DNA from: Athripsodes cinereus | Lineage: Eukaryota; Arthropoda; Insecta; Trichoptera; Leptoceridae | Direction: 5' to 3' | Length of the DNA: 64,000 nucleotides | Assembly: GCA_947579605.1 (NCBI GenBank) | Contig: OX388325.1 | Coordinates: 14,751,572 to 14,815,571 of the forward strand | Shown here: positions 19,726 through 30,052 of the stretch, in pieces | Layout: every line of letters begins with the position of its first letter | Position numbering within the stretch: the first letter of the stretch is position 1 | Program-made: the position numbers and the translations under genes | The notes under the pieces: model-generated | Database searches by the model: none | What the model saw: only the letters and a program-made list of their open reading frames with translations | Told to the model about the DNA's origin: nothing

Positions 19726-20266
19726 CGAAAACGATTATTCTCAGTTACTGTGGAATTGGTATGCACGTTTTTTTTACCATAGTTACTTTGTGTATCGTAA
19801 AGATTAAGATGAAGATAAGATTAAGATCGTATTTAAATTGTGTCAAGAGTAATCGTGCAGAATGGTTAGCAGTATACCATATCGCACCTGAATTTTTGTA
19901 TGTAAAATATATTTAAAGGTTTAGTTACAAGTACGTATTGTACTCGTACAAAATGTACGAAATGAAAAAAACTTTTTTTTAATTTTCAACCCAAGTCAAA
20001 TTAAACAAAACAGCATAACCGCATTTGCCCATATCTGTCTGATGTTACAGTGAGATATCTCTGTATAACAGAGCGAAACTACACTATGTCACAAAAAATA
20101 TTAGTTTTTAGAATGGCCTTTCAAAGATTTTTCAACATAGGTAACTCTGGTTTTGATGAAACTAAATTATGTTTATTTTGTGTTTAATTATAGAAATGAC
20201 TTAATTATATTTACGTGTTTATTAAGTAATTGTGTTTATTATATACTATGTATTTAAATAAAATAC
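19726..20266. other. Unassigned AT-rich sequence
   Basis: No gene seen; low-complexity AAAA/TTTT runs near 19970-19985. Confidence 0.35.
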
Positions 20267-21115
20267 GCGGCGGCAGAATTGCCATCCACACTTCTCAGCA
20301 TTATACAACCAGATAAGTCTCCATATGATCAGTCATGGTCACACAAAAACTTAACAGTCTAATGCCGGGAAAAATTCACCTATCCAGATATACAGGATAT
20401 CAAAGGATTAGGCTCAAAACGCGGGATCAAAATACCAGCATTGTGCCTGAAATATCTGTGTTCAAAAACTTTTTTACAATATTACAAGTGTTTATTATAA
20501 TAGATTTTTGAATTTTAATATACAAATTAACCGGTAAATCTAATTTTTGTAAATTATTTATTAAAGATTTCGGAGTTACCCCTGTAGCTGACATGACTAA
20601 AGGTATTATATTAACGGATCTAGAATGCCAAATATTTTTTATTTCTCCTGCTAGTTCTGTATATTTACGTATTTTTTCTGCGACGGTTGTTTGTATATTA
20701 TGTGTATTTGAAACAGCGATGTCTATTAGGTACGTTATTTTATTACGTTTATCATGTAAAATAGATCTCTGAAAGATTAATCTTTTTTTTTTAACTTTAA
20801 TTATGTAGTTATTGTCTGTTTTGTGCTTCTATGTTTATAAAATAAAATAAAATAAAATACTAAATCGGGTCTATTATGATGTATTTGTCTATCTGTTATT
20901 ATGGTTTTATCATAATAGAGCCTGTAATTTTGATTTTCTAAAACCGGTTCCGGGTTGTATTTATAATAAGGTTATATTATTTGTGAGTTTAAAAGATTAT
21001 GTTTAATTGCTAAATTTTGATGAATTATTTTTGCGGCATGATTATTATTATTGGACAATATTAAAGTGTCGTTTACGTGCCAAAGCGCCTCAAGGACACT
21101 GAACAATTCATCAAT
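20267..21115 (-). mobile_element. R2-like LINE 3' end with restriction-like endonuclease region
   Basis: The minus-strand frame contains ALWHVNDTLIL and AAKIIHQNLAIKH, then YYKYNPEPVLENQNYRLYYD, then TDRQIHHNRPDLV, then KITYLIDIAVSNTHN. It ends IKIQKSIIINTCNIVKKFL with a stop at 20427-20429. The RPD...LIDIA spacing fits the PD-(D/E)XK endonuclease found C-terminal to the RT in R2-type LINEs. The 3' UTR spans 20267-20426 and is nearly identical to a second copy at 42917-43150. One stop and an insertion at about 20762-20868 break the frame. Clade assignment is my inference. Confidence 0.72.
20762..20868 (+). mobile_element. AAATA-tailed insertion inside the R2-like LINE
   Basis: GATCTCTGAAAGATTAA, then TGTAGTTATTGTCTGTTTTG, ending in an AAATAAAATAAAATAAAATA tail. 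The same unit occurs at 45605-45692. It interrupts the endonuclease region between its PD and LID segments. AT-rich flanks prevent a sure target duplication call. Confidence 0.6.
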
Positions 21116-21479
21116 TCTTGGACATTACATCCACGTCATATTATTAAAAATATAGATAAATACATAGAAAAATGAGAAATCTCGGATACATAAAGGTATC
21201 CACGTCAGAAGTTCCTTATTATATTGAGTTAAAAATATTTTAGATACAATATGTATCTACGTCAATAATTTAAAACAGAATAAAATATTTAAAGTCAAGA
21301 ATATAAAACAGAATACAATATTTAATAATAATTAGTAAAATATAAAGTTTATAGGTCCCTTCTGAATGTCTTAAGATCTGCAACTTGCCTAAGCTCAAGA
21401 GATAATCCATTTTAATTAGTTTATTTCCAGTTCTGTGGAGAACCCAGCAAAAAATAAGTCTCGAATTAAACAGTAATTA
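21116..21479. other. Unassigned, perhaps LINE 3' sequence
   Basis: AT-rich with TATCCACGTCA-type motifs (about 21129, 21199). A weak minus-strand frame near 21340-21430 could be LINE-derived; not strong enough to call. Confidence 0.3.
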
Positions 21480-21700
21480 GTTTTCGAGAGTCCTGTAAAA
21501 GGCAGGTCTCCCAAAACAAAAAAGACATTTTTTTTTTTTTTTTTTAAAAAGATATACATGTTAAACTCAGCGATGAGTTTCTTGGAACCCATTCTGAATG
21601 TCTCAATATTATGTCGGCACGGAGAAGACAGCTTGCATGTTTATAACATGAAGCTGGTCTACTGGCTGGCCCACTTGTGGGATATGCCATGATTGTGATG
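21480..21700 (+). mobile_element. Element C, nearly complete copy with internal T-run
   Basis: The 5' half (TTTTCGAGAGTCCTGTAAAA) and 3' half (CAGCGATGAGTTTCTTGGAA, GCACGGAGAAGACAGCTTGC, CCCACTTGTGGGATATGCC) are separated by a T16-like run. It ends at a degraded TGTGATG terminus. Confidence 0.75.
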
Positions 21701-22369
21701 GTCAGTTCTTCGACTCCTGAAATAGGCAGGTATGCGTAATGCATCTCAAAAAAGGTATTTAGGAAGGAGGAGGCCATACCTCCTCATCATTGCTTAAATT
21801 AAAATAATGTATGTCTTATAATAAATTATGTTCTTTAATTAATGCTGATGCTGAAGGCACTCGAAAACTTGCATTTAAGTTTTGGGACTCTTAAGTCGAT
21901 TTGGCAAGAAATCGACGTAGTGCTGTTTCTCTCCGAAATGTTCAGATATTGTGTGGGTACGTAAAAACATAACTTCATAAAAATAACAAAAACATGATTT
22001 TTTTGTTGCTTTTTACACAGACCAGCAAAAGCAACAGAGTGGAGAACAAATTGAAATAATGGATTTTAGTTTGACCGAATACCGAATATACCTACGGTGA
22101 AATCCTGTACCGAATAACCGGGAAAGCAACCGAATATCTGATGACCACTTAACTTGAAACTTGTTTAATTGAGTCATATTATAGGAATGATTTCTTGTTA
22201 TGATTAAATGAAGATGATCATATATTGACGCAATCTAAATACGATCTTAATCTTGTACTGATCTTAAACTCTACAATAAGCCAAGTGACTATAGTCAAAA
22301 ATACGGGCATGCCAATCCCGCGGTAGCTGAGGACAGTCATTTTCAATATTTACATGAGTATAATGGGGT
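21701..22369. other. Unassigned
   Basis: No gene seen; two short frames have no recognised motif. Confidence 0.35.
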
Positions 22370-22525
22370 AAATTAAACCAAGTGTTTATTTCTGCTTTAA
22401 AATATTATACGCGAGAAAGATCTTTCGACTTATTATCAATCAAATGAAATTGATAATGCTCTGATAAGTGGAAAGATGTATCTCTCACGATAATCTATAG
22501 TAGAAAGAAACACTTGTTTCAATTT
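22370..22525. repeat. Foldback MITE with ~75-bp arms
   Basis: GTAAATTAAACCAAGTGTTT on the left pairs imperfectly with AAACACTTGTTTCAATTTA on the right. AGAAAGATCTTTCGACTTAT pairs with ATAAGTGGAAAGATGTATCT, and ATTATCAAT pairs with ATTGATAAT at the loop. No ORF is present. The target duplication is unclear. Confidence 0.65.
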
Positions 22526-22835
22526 ATATAATAATTATGGAATTCTACTACGTGTGCACTGACACAATTAATGAGTATTATGGTTGTTGTAAGTGATAAA
22601 AATCCAAGAATGTATCAGACACTGATGTATACATTAATATCGTAGTGATATTTATATATTTTATATGAAATATTTCGATTTGTGTAATAATTGAACGAAA
22701 CAAAGACAACATAATGCCTCAAACAGTGCGATTATTATTATATGGTATATTTCACATCCTGTTGTGTTTTTAAAGCACAATATAAATATAGCAAAATTAC
22801 AAAAATGGCGATTTCTCGAATTTCTACTTGTTGAC
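22526..22835. other. No feature seen
   Basis: AT-rich sequence. About 22735-22860 resembles 8750-8880 and 940-1070 (GCACAATATAAATA then AAAATGGCGATTTCTCGAAT), a low-copy repeat without coding potential. Confidence 0.4.
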
Positions 22836-23245
22836 TTATGGAACTGTACAGTCTAAATGACTTTACGACTATAAGATTAAGGCTACACCGAAGAATGCTT
22901 CGTATACCTTGGACCGAAAAGAACAGTAAATTAGAAGTGCTTAAGAGAGCCGGAGCCAAGAGAGAGCTGTTGTCGATTGTCAAAGTGAGGAAGGTATCAT
23001 ATTTGGGTCACGCGCTGCGTGGAAAAAAGTACCGTCTCCTCCGCCTTATATTGGAGGGAAAGATAGAGGGAAGACGGGGAGTTTGCAGAAAGCAGATGTC
23101 CTAGCTGCGCAACATTAGAGAGTGGACCGGAATGAGGACAATGGATGACCTGTTCAGAGCAGCACCGGACAGGGAGATTTTCGCCGGAGTGATCGCCAAC
23201 TTCGGGGGGACCTGACATGTCGCAGAAAGAAGAAGAAGATCCGGT
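22836..23245 (+). mobile_element. LINE W3, C-terminal copy with GAA tail
   Basis: The frame 22838-23104 reads RLHRRMLRIPWTEKNSKLEV, LGHALRGKKYRLLRLILEGK and IEGRRGVCRKQ. After one stop it continues with LRNIREWTGMRTMDDLFRAA and IANFGGT before a stop. The tail is AGAAAGAAGAAGAAGATC. This is the polymerase C-terminus of an RTE-like LINE. Related 3' pieces are at 17460-17574 and 31850-32080. Confidence 0.8.
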
Positions 23246-23479
23246 ATCCGATTATGTAACTGTACGTTTCACCTCTAGTTTCAACCATTTTCTAGATTAA
23301 AACAATAAATTATGCACGTTTTCACACTCTCAACTAAAGTATACCAATCATTTTCACTTCCATCATACCAATAAAAATCCATAAATACATTTCCAGAACA
23401 CTTCAGAGTTTTGGCATGTACACAATTTTTTTACATACACATTGGATCAAAATAAAAATAATGAGCCGTAGTGGAGCAA

Positions 23480-23670
23480 CCGGCGAAGAATAGGTATCCC
23501 ACTCTTTTCCACAAGTTTTCGAGTATCTTTTAAAAGACAAGTGTTGGAAAAAATTAAGACATTTTATATCTCAAATTCAACAGTGATGAGTTTTGTCACC
23601 CAACCTGAAAGTCTTATTTTTGTTGGCACATAGAGAAAAGCTTGCGTGTTTATTACATACACTACTATGT
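23480..23670 (+). mobile_element. Element C copy
   Basis: CACTCTTTTCCACAAGTTTT, AAAATTAAGACATTTTATAT, CAGTGATGAGTTTTGTCACC and GCTTGCGTGTTTATTACATA. The 3' terminus is lost. Confidence 0.7.
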
Positions 23671-24039
23671 TGTTTCTTTTGTTTGTATTTTTAAGTAGCT
23701 TATTCTATGTGTAAATTTATTTTAGTATACATTTATTTATCTATATATCCTAAACTATTTTTTTTTTGTTTTCAATTGTTGACGGGTGTTTGTGTTCACA
23801 CTGTGAAAATTCATATTCAATCATTTATAAACAATAAAAACACTGTTATATTTTCACCATATTTATTCAAACTCTAACGTTTTCGCCCACTTCAATGGGC
23901 ATTCTCAAGAGTACTGAAACAGTAAAATGTCCCCTACAAAAATTGAAGGTGTTGTACCTACCAATACCACTCCCCACTTTTCTACATCAATCCCTGCACC
24001 CGCCCCTCTCCCCCCTCTGTGACCACCTTCAATTTTTGT

Positions 24040-24069
24040 CCAAAATCACACATTCGTTACATCACTTAT
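24040..24069. repeat. hAT-like terminal sequence
   Basis: AAAATCACACATTCGTTACATCACTTA closely matches the right terminus of the hAT MITE at 57362-57645. Stated in parts: ATCACACATTCGTTACATCA is identical, and the last bases differ. The opposite end was not found nearby. Confidence 0.5.
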
Positions 24070-24660
24070 ATCCTATATTAATAAAGAGGCTTGAATACTT
24101 GGCAAATCACGGTTTAGCTCTGAGGTCTAACAACCAGCGCATCCTGTCAATCCTGGTTCATAGTACAACTTTCATCTTGAAATCTTTTGCAGTTCAGGAT
24201 GCTCGTTGCTGGAATAATCTCCCATCTAACCTTAGACTGACTCAAAGTCTGACATCCTTCAAGCAGCCGTTAAAGGGAAATTTATTTCCATGAATACAGC
24301 CTCTGAAACCTAAAACCCATCACTCCTCCCCCCCCCCCTTACATGTCCCTTACAGTATTTTCTTGTTTTTTTTATATTATTGTGTATATGTTTTACATAA
24401 ATGTTTTTTTTTTTATTTTATTTTATTTCTTTTACTTTATATTAAATTTATATTAAAAAAAAATATGTAAGATTATTATTATTATTTTTTCTTCAATTGC
24501 TTTGCTTTGGTTTTTGTTTTTAAACCTTTGGATTAGTTGGAAGAGATTGTGCCTTTGCAATAAACTCGCCCTCTGTGTATTGATTGTATCTAACTTGAAT
24601 GTTTACCTTTTATGTAGGTAATTGTTTGTTATCAATGTACAGTAAAGAATAAATAAATAG
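24070..24660 (+). mobile_element. CR1/L2-like LINE, C-terminus and 3' UTR
   Basis: The last part of the frame ending at 24293 reads SFAVQDARCWNNLPSNLRL and SLTSFKQPLKGNLFP, the canonical terminal block of CR1/L2-like LINEs. The 3' UTR contains TTAGTTGGAAGAGATTGTGC and CAATAAACTCGCCCTCTGTG, a conserved hairpin-like segment also seen at 35890-36040 and, reversed, at about 56280-56330. It ends in AATAAATAAATAG. The copy lacks everything upstream of this block. Confidence 0.78.
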
Positions 24661-25037
24661 AAACTACCACAACGTTACCGCCAAATCAATTAATAATAAT
24701 ATTAAAACTTACTTACAAAATAAAATCTTGTCATATTATATTATGAAATAATACAATTATACATATTATACCATGTTCCTTGCTATATATAATTTTATAT
24801 AACATTATATTATACTTGTTCCTACGTTTTCAGTTCTGAAATTTAATCATACAAGTAAGGCTACAAAAGGAAGTAAAGGAAGACTCTCACGGGATGGTTT
24901 ACACTTGTATTTCACAGTAATTTGATATTAGAAGAGTCTGTTTAGTACTGTCCTTATTTTCTCGAGAATAATATTCTATGTTCAGGGACTTTTTGAAAAA
25001 TCGCCGAATAAGGTCTATATATTATCTATCTAGGTAT
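24661..25037. other. No feature seen
   Basis: AT-rich sequence without a recognised repeat. Confidence 0.35.
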
Positions 25038-25200
25038 ATCTCAAGTGGGGCAGGAAGAGAGAACGGAACACCATATAGATTTAAACTTACATAATTCTCT
25101 CGCTTCTTCTTTACTCATATAATTTCTCATGCACGCACGTCGATTTCTCTAACTTAAATACACGGTCGTCTTTGAGAATTTGATCCATGTGACCTAGCGA
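25038..25200 (-). mobile_element. LINE-T 3' fragment
   Basis: GGAAGAGAGAACGGAACACC, CATGCACGCACGTCGATTTC and TTTGAGAATTTGATCCATGT match reversed LINE-T. It is about 160 bp long and decayed. Confidence 0.65.
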
Positions 25201-25627
25201 CAATCATGATTATCGGACGTCTAAATATCCTCTGTATGGCTTTGAGTTCAGTTGGAGGTATCTACATATGAAGTGATAACCGATACAGCCATCTAGGTCT
25301 AGGATAACAATTCACCATTAAATATTATATAGAACAAGAATGGCAAAAGCATTAAAAAATATTCGATAACTTCCAATAGAATTCGAGATATAAATATATG
25401 TGATTTCTCGAGTTTTCGGACAAGTTATTAAATACTTCCTCTCCACAGTTGCCTGCCTTGTTCCGTGCTCCCGAATATGATAGTCTGACTTTTCGTATGG
25501 GCGAGTGGGGGGCAATTTGAAGATACAGATAAATTAATAATGCAGAGAATGTGTACGTGTTACAGGATATGTAATAAAATCGGACTTTATGCGAAAGTCC
25601 TATAATTTTTGCAAAAAAAACGAGCAT

Positions 25628-25845
25628 TGTACTTACTTACTTACTGCTAGCATTTTTCTCTCCACTGCTAGATATAGGCCTCTTCAAAACTCTTCCATAC
25701 TTTCCTATCTCGAGCAACACTGTACCACTGTTTTCCCATCATCTGCACAATATCGTCAACCCATCTTTTTGTGGTCTTCCTATGCTTCTTTTGTCCTCCC
25801 ACGGCATCCATTCAAGAATTCTGAAAGTCCATCTGCCATATGTTT
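25628..25845 (-). mobile_element. RTE-like LINE C-terminus
   Basis: Minus-strand translation gives RWTFRILEWMPW and then KRSIGRPQKRWVDDIVQMMG, with ARDRKVWKSFEEAYI at the end. The GRPxxRWxDD signature is typical of RTE/BovB-related LINE C-termini. The left edge is a CTTACTTACTTACT run, i.e. an AGTA-type tail on the element's own strand. Confidence 0.8.
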
Positions 25846-25984
25846 TTAGGTTCATGATCTTATCTTATTTGTTAACGATTTAAAACAAAAAGAACATTGT
25901 ATTGTTAATAAATTATCTCACAAAATATCAATGAATGTAGAAAGACAGTGGACTAACCAATAAAAGTGATCGCAGAGGAGTGTG

Positions 25985-26345
25985 GTTGGATAATCCTCTC
26001 TGATAGAGTGAGGAATGAGGATATTAGAAGAATGAGCGGATGCAAGAGGAGTATTGTGGATAGAATGCGTGTAAATAAATTGCGATGTACAGGACATGTG
26101 GAGTAATGAATGTATCAGGAAAACATGACTATAAGAGGGTGAATTTGACATCCGAGAAGTATGTTGCTTGACCACATAAGTTTTCTTAAGGATGGCGACG
26201 AGTTGACTAAAAGAAATTAGCGTGCCTGTGTATGTAAAGTTGCATGAATGCGGAGAAACCGAAAGATGTAAGTAAAAATCAATGAATACGGCGTTCCGTC
26301 CTCTCTGCCAACCCCACTTGAATACGGCGTGAGGATATAGTATAA
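25985..26345 (+). mobile_element. LINE-T, heavily decayed copy
   Basis: GATAGAGTGAGGAATGAGGA, AGAATGAGCGGATGCAAGAG and CGGCGTGAGGATATAGTATA mark the family. Multiple indels destroy coding. Confidence 0.75.
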
Positions 26346-26570
26346 AAAACTAACTTACTTATTTTCGATGGCCGAACAGCCCTTTTAAAGTCTTAGCCTC
26401 CAAAACAACAGATCTCCAAGATTTTCTATCTTGAGCCATAATGGATTGCTAGTTGTCTTTAGCAGTTAGCTCCTCTAGACCTCGGTTGATATAGTTATCT
26501 AATAGTCTTTGTCTGCCTAACGGTCTTCTGTCCTCGGGTATACCTTGCAGAATACATTAACTAAACCTTT
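26346..26570 (-). mobile_element. RTE/Daphne-like LINE C-terminus
   Basis: The minus-strand frame reads GIPEDRRPLGRQRLLDNYIN, GLEELTAKD, a stop, then MAQDRKSWRSVVLEAKTLKG and a stop. The RKSWRSVVLEAKTLKGL ending is a familiar RTE-group terminal motif. It abuts the LINE-T tail at its 3' end. Confidence 0.72.
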
Positions 26571-26904
26571 CTTCTACGGATACGACGATACATACTGATA
26601 GTATATTGCAGGTATTATGCGAAAATACTGTTATTCCATTTTCACTGCGACATAATAACACAAAATGTAGTTGTAACGAAATAAAAGGAATTACATATGA
26701 CGAATGGGGAAGATATACTTACCATAGTACGAGTATATAGTGCTAGTGTGTAATGAAAATATATTACATGAAAAGGAAAATCTAGGATTTCCACATCAAC
26801 CTCCGAATATTGTAGAGACTAGAAAGTTAAAGGAAAAATTGATGACCGAAACAAACACATTAGTTCTTCCATAATTTCCATTATCTTCCCACTATCAATA
26901 TATA
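26571..26904. other. No feature seen
   Basis: AT-rich sequence without recognised repeats. Confidence 0.35.
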
Positions 26905-27020
26905 ATATGTTGAATTAATTATAAATAAAACACTTATTTATAGTTTATCCACAGTGACTTTTTATTAGACGCGAGTCGGCTTTCAAGAGCTTCCGCTCTC
27001 ATCATCAGGCTAGCGAAAAC
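26905..27020 (+). repeat. Family F repeat
   Basis: GAATTAATTATAAATAAAAC, TCCACAGTGACTTTTTATTA and TTTCAAGAGCTTCCGCTCTC closely match 44837-44945. Confidence 0.65.
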
Positions 27021-27459
27021 CATTTACCTATATATTCAGCTGTTGTAATTTTGTACTAAGCTCTGTCAATTCTTGTTCTTACTGGAATAAATTACACTTT
27101 CGCTTCAAATCTGACGTTTTTTTTTTAACTAAAACCCCCGATTTCATTTCCCTAGGTCCAGGTTGCAGGCCAGGTCCTAAGTAGGATAGAGACCGTTAGC
27201 ATCTTAATTTTACAGTGGGAAACACTATATAATTACTTTTGAGAATACGTCATGTATTGCGTTACAACTCTATACTATATGGGTCAGTGGATTTGTTTAT
27301 AGCTCATTTTCTAGGATAATATAATCTTACATGTACTGAAAATAGAATGGGTATGTTATTACTACCTAAACTTTATACTTATACAAATCTGTAAGACAGA
27401 GCAAATTACGCCGTATCACGATATGTCATTCCAGTTTGGCCGTTCATAGTTTTATCGAT

Positions 27460-27565
27460 ATGATTACATAGCCCACAATTGAGATTGCAAGCAGATCAGT
27501 TGCATGTAATAAACATGCAAACTATCTTCTCCGTGCCAATAAAAAAATAAGACATTCAAACAGAT
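27460..27565 (-). mobile_element. Element C, 3' half
   Basis: GCAGATCAGTTGCATGTAAT, CAAACTATCTTCTCCGTGCC and AATAAGACATTCA match the reversed 3' half. The terminal bases are degraded. Confidence 0.65.
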
Positions 27566-27596
27566 AACTGTATGTAAAGCTAAGAATATTTACTAA

Positions 27597-28650
27597 ACAC
27601 GCGGCAGTCCTTGAGAATTAGATCCACGTCATCAAGCCACGTAGTTCTTGGACATCCGCGCTTTCTTACTTAAGGGGCCCGTTTAGCAAAAACGGTAAAA
27701 TATTATAGGTATTTTCAACAAATTTGATAGAAAAACTGCCAAAACTTGTTGACCCTTGCGAACATATTGATTTTGAACAGATTGATTTGATAAAATAAAA
27801 AATCAAATATTTACTACCAATATTAGTTTTTTACTAAAAAATAAATAAATCGCAGACCGACGAGATTTATTTAGGTATTCTTTGTTATATCAAAATACAA
27901 ATTATTTGTAAAATATATTTATTTTTTATTCATCCAATCAAGCATATAAATACTATAGATTTTAGCTAACTTTTTTTGGTATATAAAAAAAATTGAGTTC
28001 ATGTGGTGAATTTTGGTTTCAAAACATGAGAAATTTTATCAAAAAAAAATATTTTTTTGATAAAATTTTATCCATGAAAAAAACAAAAAAAGTTCTATAA
28101 TTGTAATAACTATCTAAATATTCTCAATATTAAAATAAATATATGAAAAATTGTAGGGTTCTCGTGCATTTATGTACCAAACACACCCCCGAATTCGATT
28201 TTTAGAAATATGCTTTTTTATAAACGAATACTATGAAGCTAAAATCGAGTTTTTTTTTAAAGTTTAAGTTTGATATTGGTAATTAACATTTGTTTTCATA
28301 TTTTATCAAATCAAAATGTTCGTAGGGTCAACAAGTTTTGAGTATTTGTGTACCAAACTTGTTAAAAATTGAATGTTTTATCGTTTTTGCTAAAGGGGCC
28401 CCTTAACTTCCTTCAGATAAATAGATCCTCTTCGTCATCTAGTCGTCGTGCATTCGTTCCACATGTCCAAACAATCGCAACTAATTTACACGCATTCTGT
28501 TCACAACACTCTTCTCACATCCACTCATTCTCCTGATATCCTCATTCCTCACTCTATCACGCAAGCAACGTTTTACCAACCATTCTTCTCGGTGATCGCG
28601 TCTCCACAGAATTTATTCCACTCTCGTCATTCTTCAACCATGTCCAAACA
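27597..28650 (-). mobile_element. LINE-T split by a TTAA MITE
   Basis: Reversed LINE-T sequence (CGCGGCAGTCCTTGAGAATT, TTCTTGGACATCCGCGCTTT) stops at 27669. It resumes at 28407 with CTTCCTTCAGATAAATAGAT and continues to AACCATGTCCAAACA. Without the 729-bp insert and one TTAA, the two parts join at the length expected from the copy at 13.4 kb. The LINE predates the MITE. Coding is broken. Confidence 0.8.
27674..28402. mobile_element. Family E MITE, TTAA target (copy 1)
   Basis: 729 bp flanked by TTAA at 27670-27673 and 28403-28406. Ends: GGGGCCCGTTTAGCAAAAAC and, reverse-complemented from the right, GGGGCCCCTTTAGCAAAAAC. The inverted similarity continues inward for over 100 bp (for example AAACTTGTTGACCCTTGCGA against its complement near 28322-28343). 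The TTAA duplication is the hallmark of piggyBac-type transposition, but the termini are not ones I can assign to a named family. No transposase frame is present. Confidence 0.85.
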
Positions 28651-28787
28651 TTTTATTTCAAAGAGTGTTTCGTCTCTTACTAAAACAATTGTCTACTCAT
28701 TGATTAAAAAAAGTAAAGTTTTTTACATCATACCAAGATGGAAAATACATATAAAGTTACGGATTATATTAAAAAATAAAAAAATAA

Positions 28788-28832
28788 ACTATTTGGGACT
28801 AGCTTGATCTATGGGAATTGTCGGGGTGTTGT
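28788..28832 (+). mobile_element. SINE A, short 3' fragment
   Basis: TTTGGGACTAGCTTGATCTA and GGGAATTGTC match the 3' end of SINE A in the forward direction. Confidence 0.45.
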
Positions 28833-28849
28833 GTGTATTTAATAGTATT

Positions 28850-28980
28850 TATTACACAAGTGGAGTAGTCAGCAGACCAGCCACATGTGATAAACACGCA
28901 AGCTGTCTTTTTTGCGCCAACAAAAAATTAAGAAATTCAGAACGGGTAGCACAGTTAATCGCTGAATTGTAGATACACAA
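28850..28980 (-). mobile_element. Element C, 3' half
   Basis: CACAAGTGGAGTAGTCAGCA, CAAGCTGTCTTTTTTGCGCC and TAAGAAATTCAGAACGGGTA are the reversed element. Confidence 0.7.
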
Positions 28981-29162
28981 TGTTAAGAATCCAGACACAT
29001 ACATATATTCAAATACCTAATAGAATTCAAAGTAAAGAAATAAATACACAATTAGTACCTACTTAATCACTGTGTCGGTGTTTAGGTAGTAGAATTCTAT
29101 AGCTAATTAAATAAAACAAGTCTTATTAGAATATTGGCAATGTCTTAGCAAGATGAAAGACG

Positions 29163-29187
29163 CCTCTCTCTCTCTCTCTCTCTCTCG
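29163..29187. repeat. (CT)n microsatellite
   Basis: A run of CT dinucleotides of about 24 bases. It may be the leftover tail of a reversed GA-tailed LINE, but no LINE body adjoins it. Confidence 0.8.
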
Positions 29188-29229
29188 TTAATAAATCAAA
29201 TAGTAGAATAAAACATTTTTTTTACTACT

Positions 29230-29478
29230 ACTACTATACCATCACGGCATATCCCACAAGTGGGGTAGCTAGCAGACCAGCTGCATATAAAACATGCAAG
29301 CTCTCTTCTCCGTGCCAATATAAAATTAAGACATTCAGGATGGGTGGCAAACCTCATCGCCGAATTTGAGATGTAAAATGTCTTATTTTTTCGAACACCT
29401 GCCTTTTACAGGACACTCGAAAACTTATGGAGAAGAGTGGGAGACCAATTCTTTACCGGGTGCTCCACGGGATAACAT
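29230..29478 (-). mobile_element. Element C, full-length copy
   Basis: About 245 bp. On the minus strand it runs from CCCGTGGAGCACCCGGTAAA through CACTCTTCTCCATAAGTTTT, CAGGTGTTCGAAAAAATAAG, GGTTTGCCACCCATCCTGA and GGCACGGAGAAGAGAGCTTG. It ends CCCACTTGTGGGATATGCCG then TGATGGTATAGTAGTAGTA. It has no protein-coding capacity and no pol III boxes that I recognise. It forms an inverted pair with 30053-30320. Confidence 0.82.
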
Positions 29479-29629
29479 TTTTTTTATTTAATTCACAAAT
29501 AGTATTGGATAACACGGGATAATATTTTTTTTATTTAATTCACAAATAGTATTGTGATTTACTGTAGTTAAGATTATAAACTAATATTTTACAATTTGTC
29601 AGACAGTCATTTCATAAAATAATTAATTG

Positions 29630-29735
29630 AAGTTGAAGACATCGCTTTTCAAACATAGTTTCCAGCGCCCTTGAGATGGATGCTCCATTAAAAGGCGCCG
29701 AATAAATCATTGTACATACATACATACGTATTAAT
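29630..29735 (+). mobile_element. LINE G 3' end with CATA-type tail
   Basis: GAAGACATCGCTTTTCAAAC, GCGCCCTTGAGATGGATGCT and AAAAGGCGCCGAATAAATCA, then ACATACATACATACG. This is the very end of LINE G in forward orientation. Confidence 0.7.
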
Positions 29736-29929
29736 ATGTGTACCTCCTGGTGTACTTATTATACGTACATAATACATTTACCTAAGTGTACATAATTACA
29801 ATTGATATAATTATATGTAAGTAGTCTACACAAAACATGCATCACATTATATCACTTGAATGAACATAAACAATCTTTTGTTTTAATGTATAAACAATGC
29901 AGCCTGTGTTTACGAATATAATATAATTG

Positions 29930-30002
29930 AGCGCCCTTGAGGTGGATTTTTTTCACAAAACGGCGCTTTACAAATCATCCATATAATAATAATAATAATA
30001 AT
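29930..30002 (+). mobile_element. LINE G 3' end with AAT tail
   Basis: GAGCGCCCTTGAGGTGGATT and AACGGCGCTTTACAAATCAT, followed by ATAATAATAATAATAATAAT. Same terminus as at 29630-29735 but with a different tandem tail. Confidence 0.68.
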
Positions 30003-30052
30003 GTAATCTACTACACAGTATTCGTATTTGTTCTATATGGTATTGCATGTTT

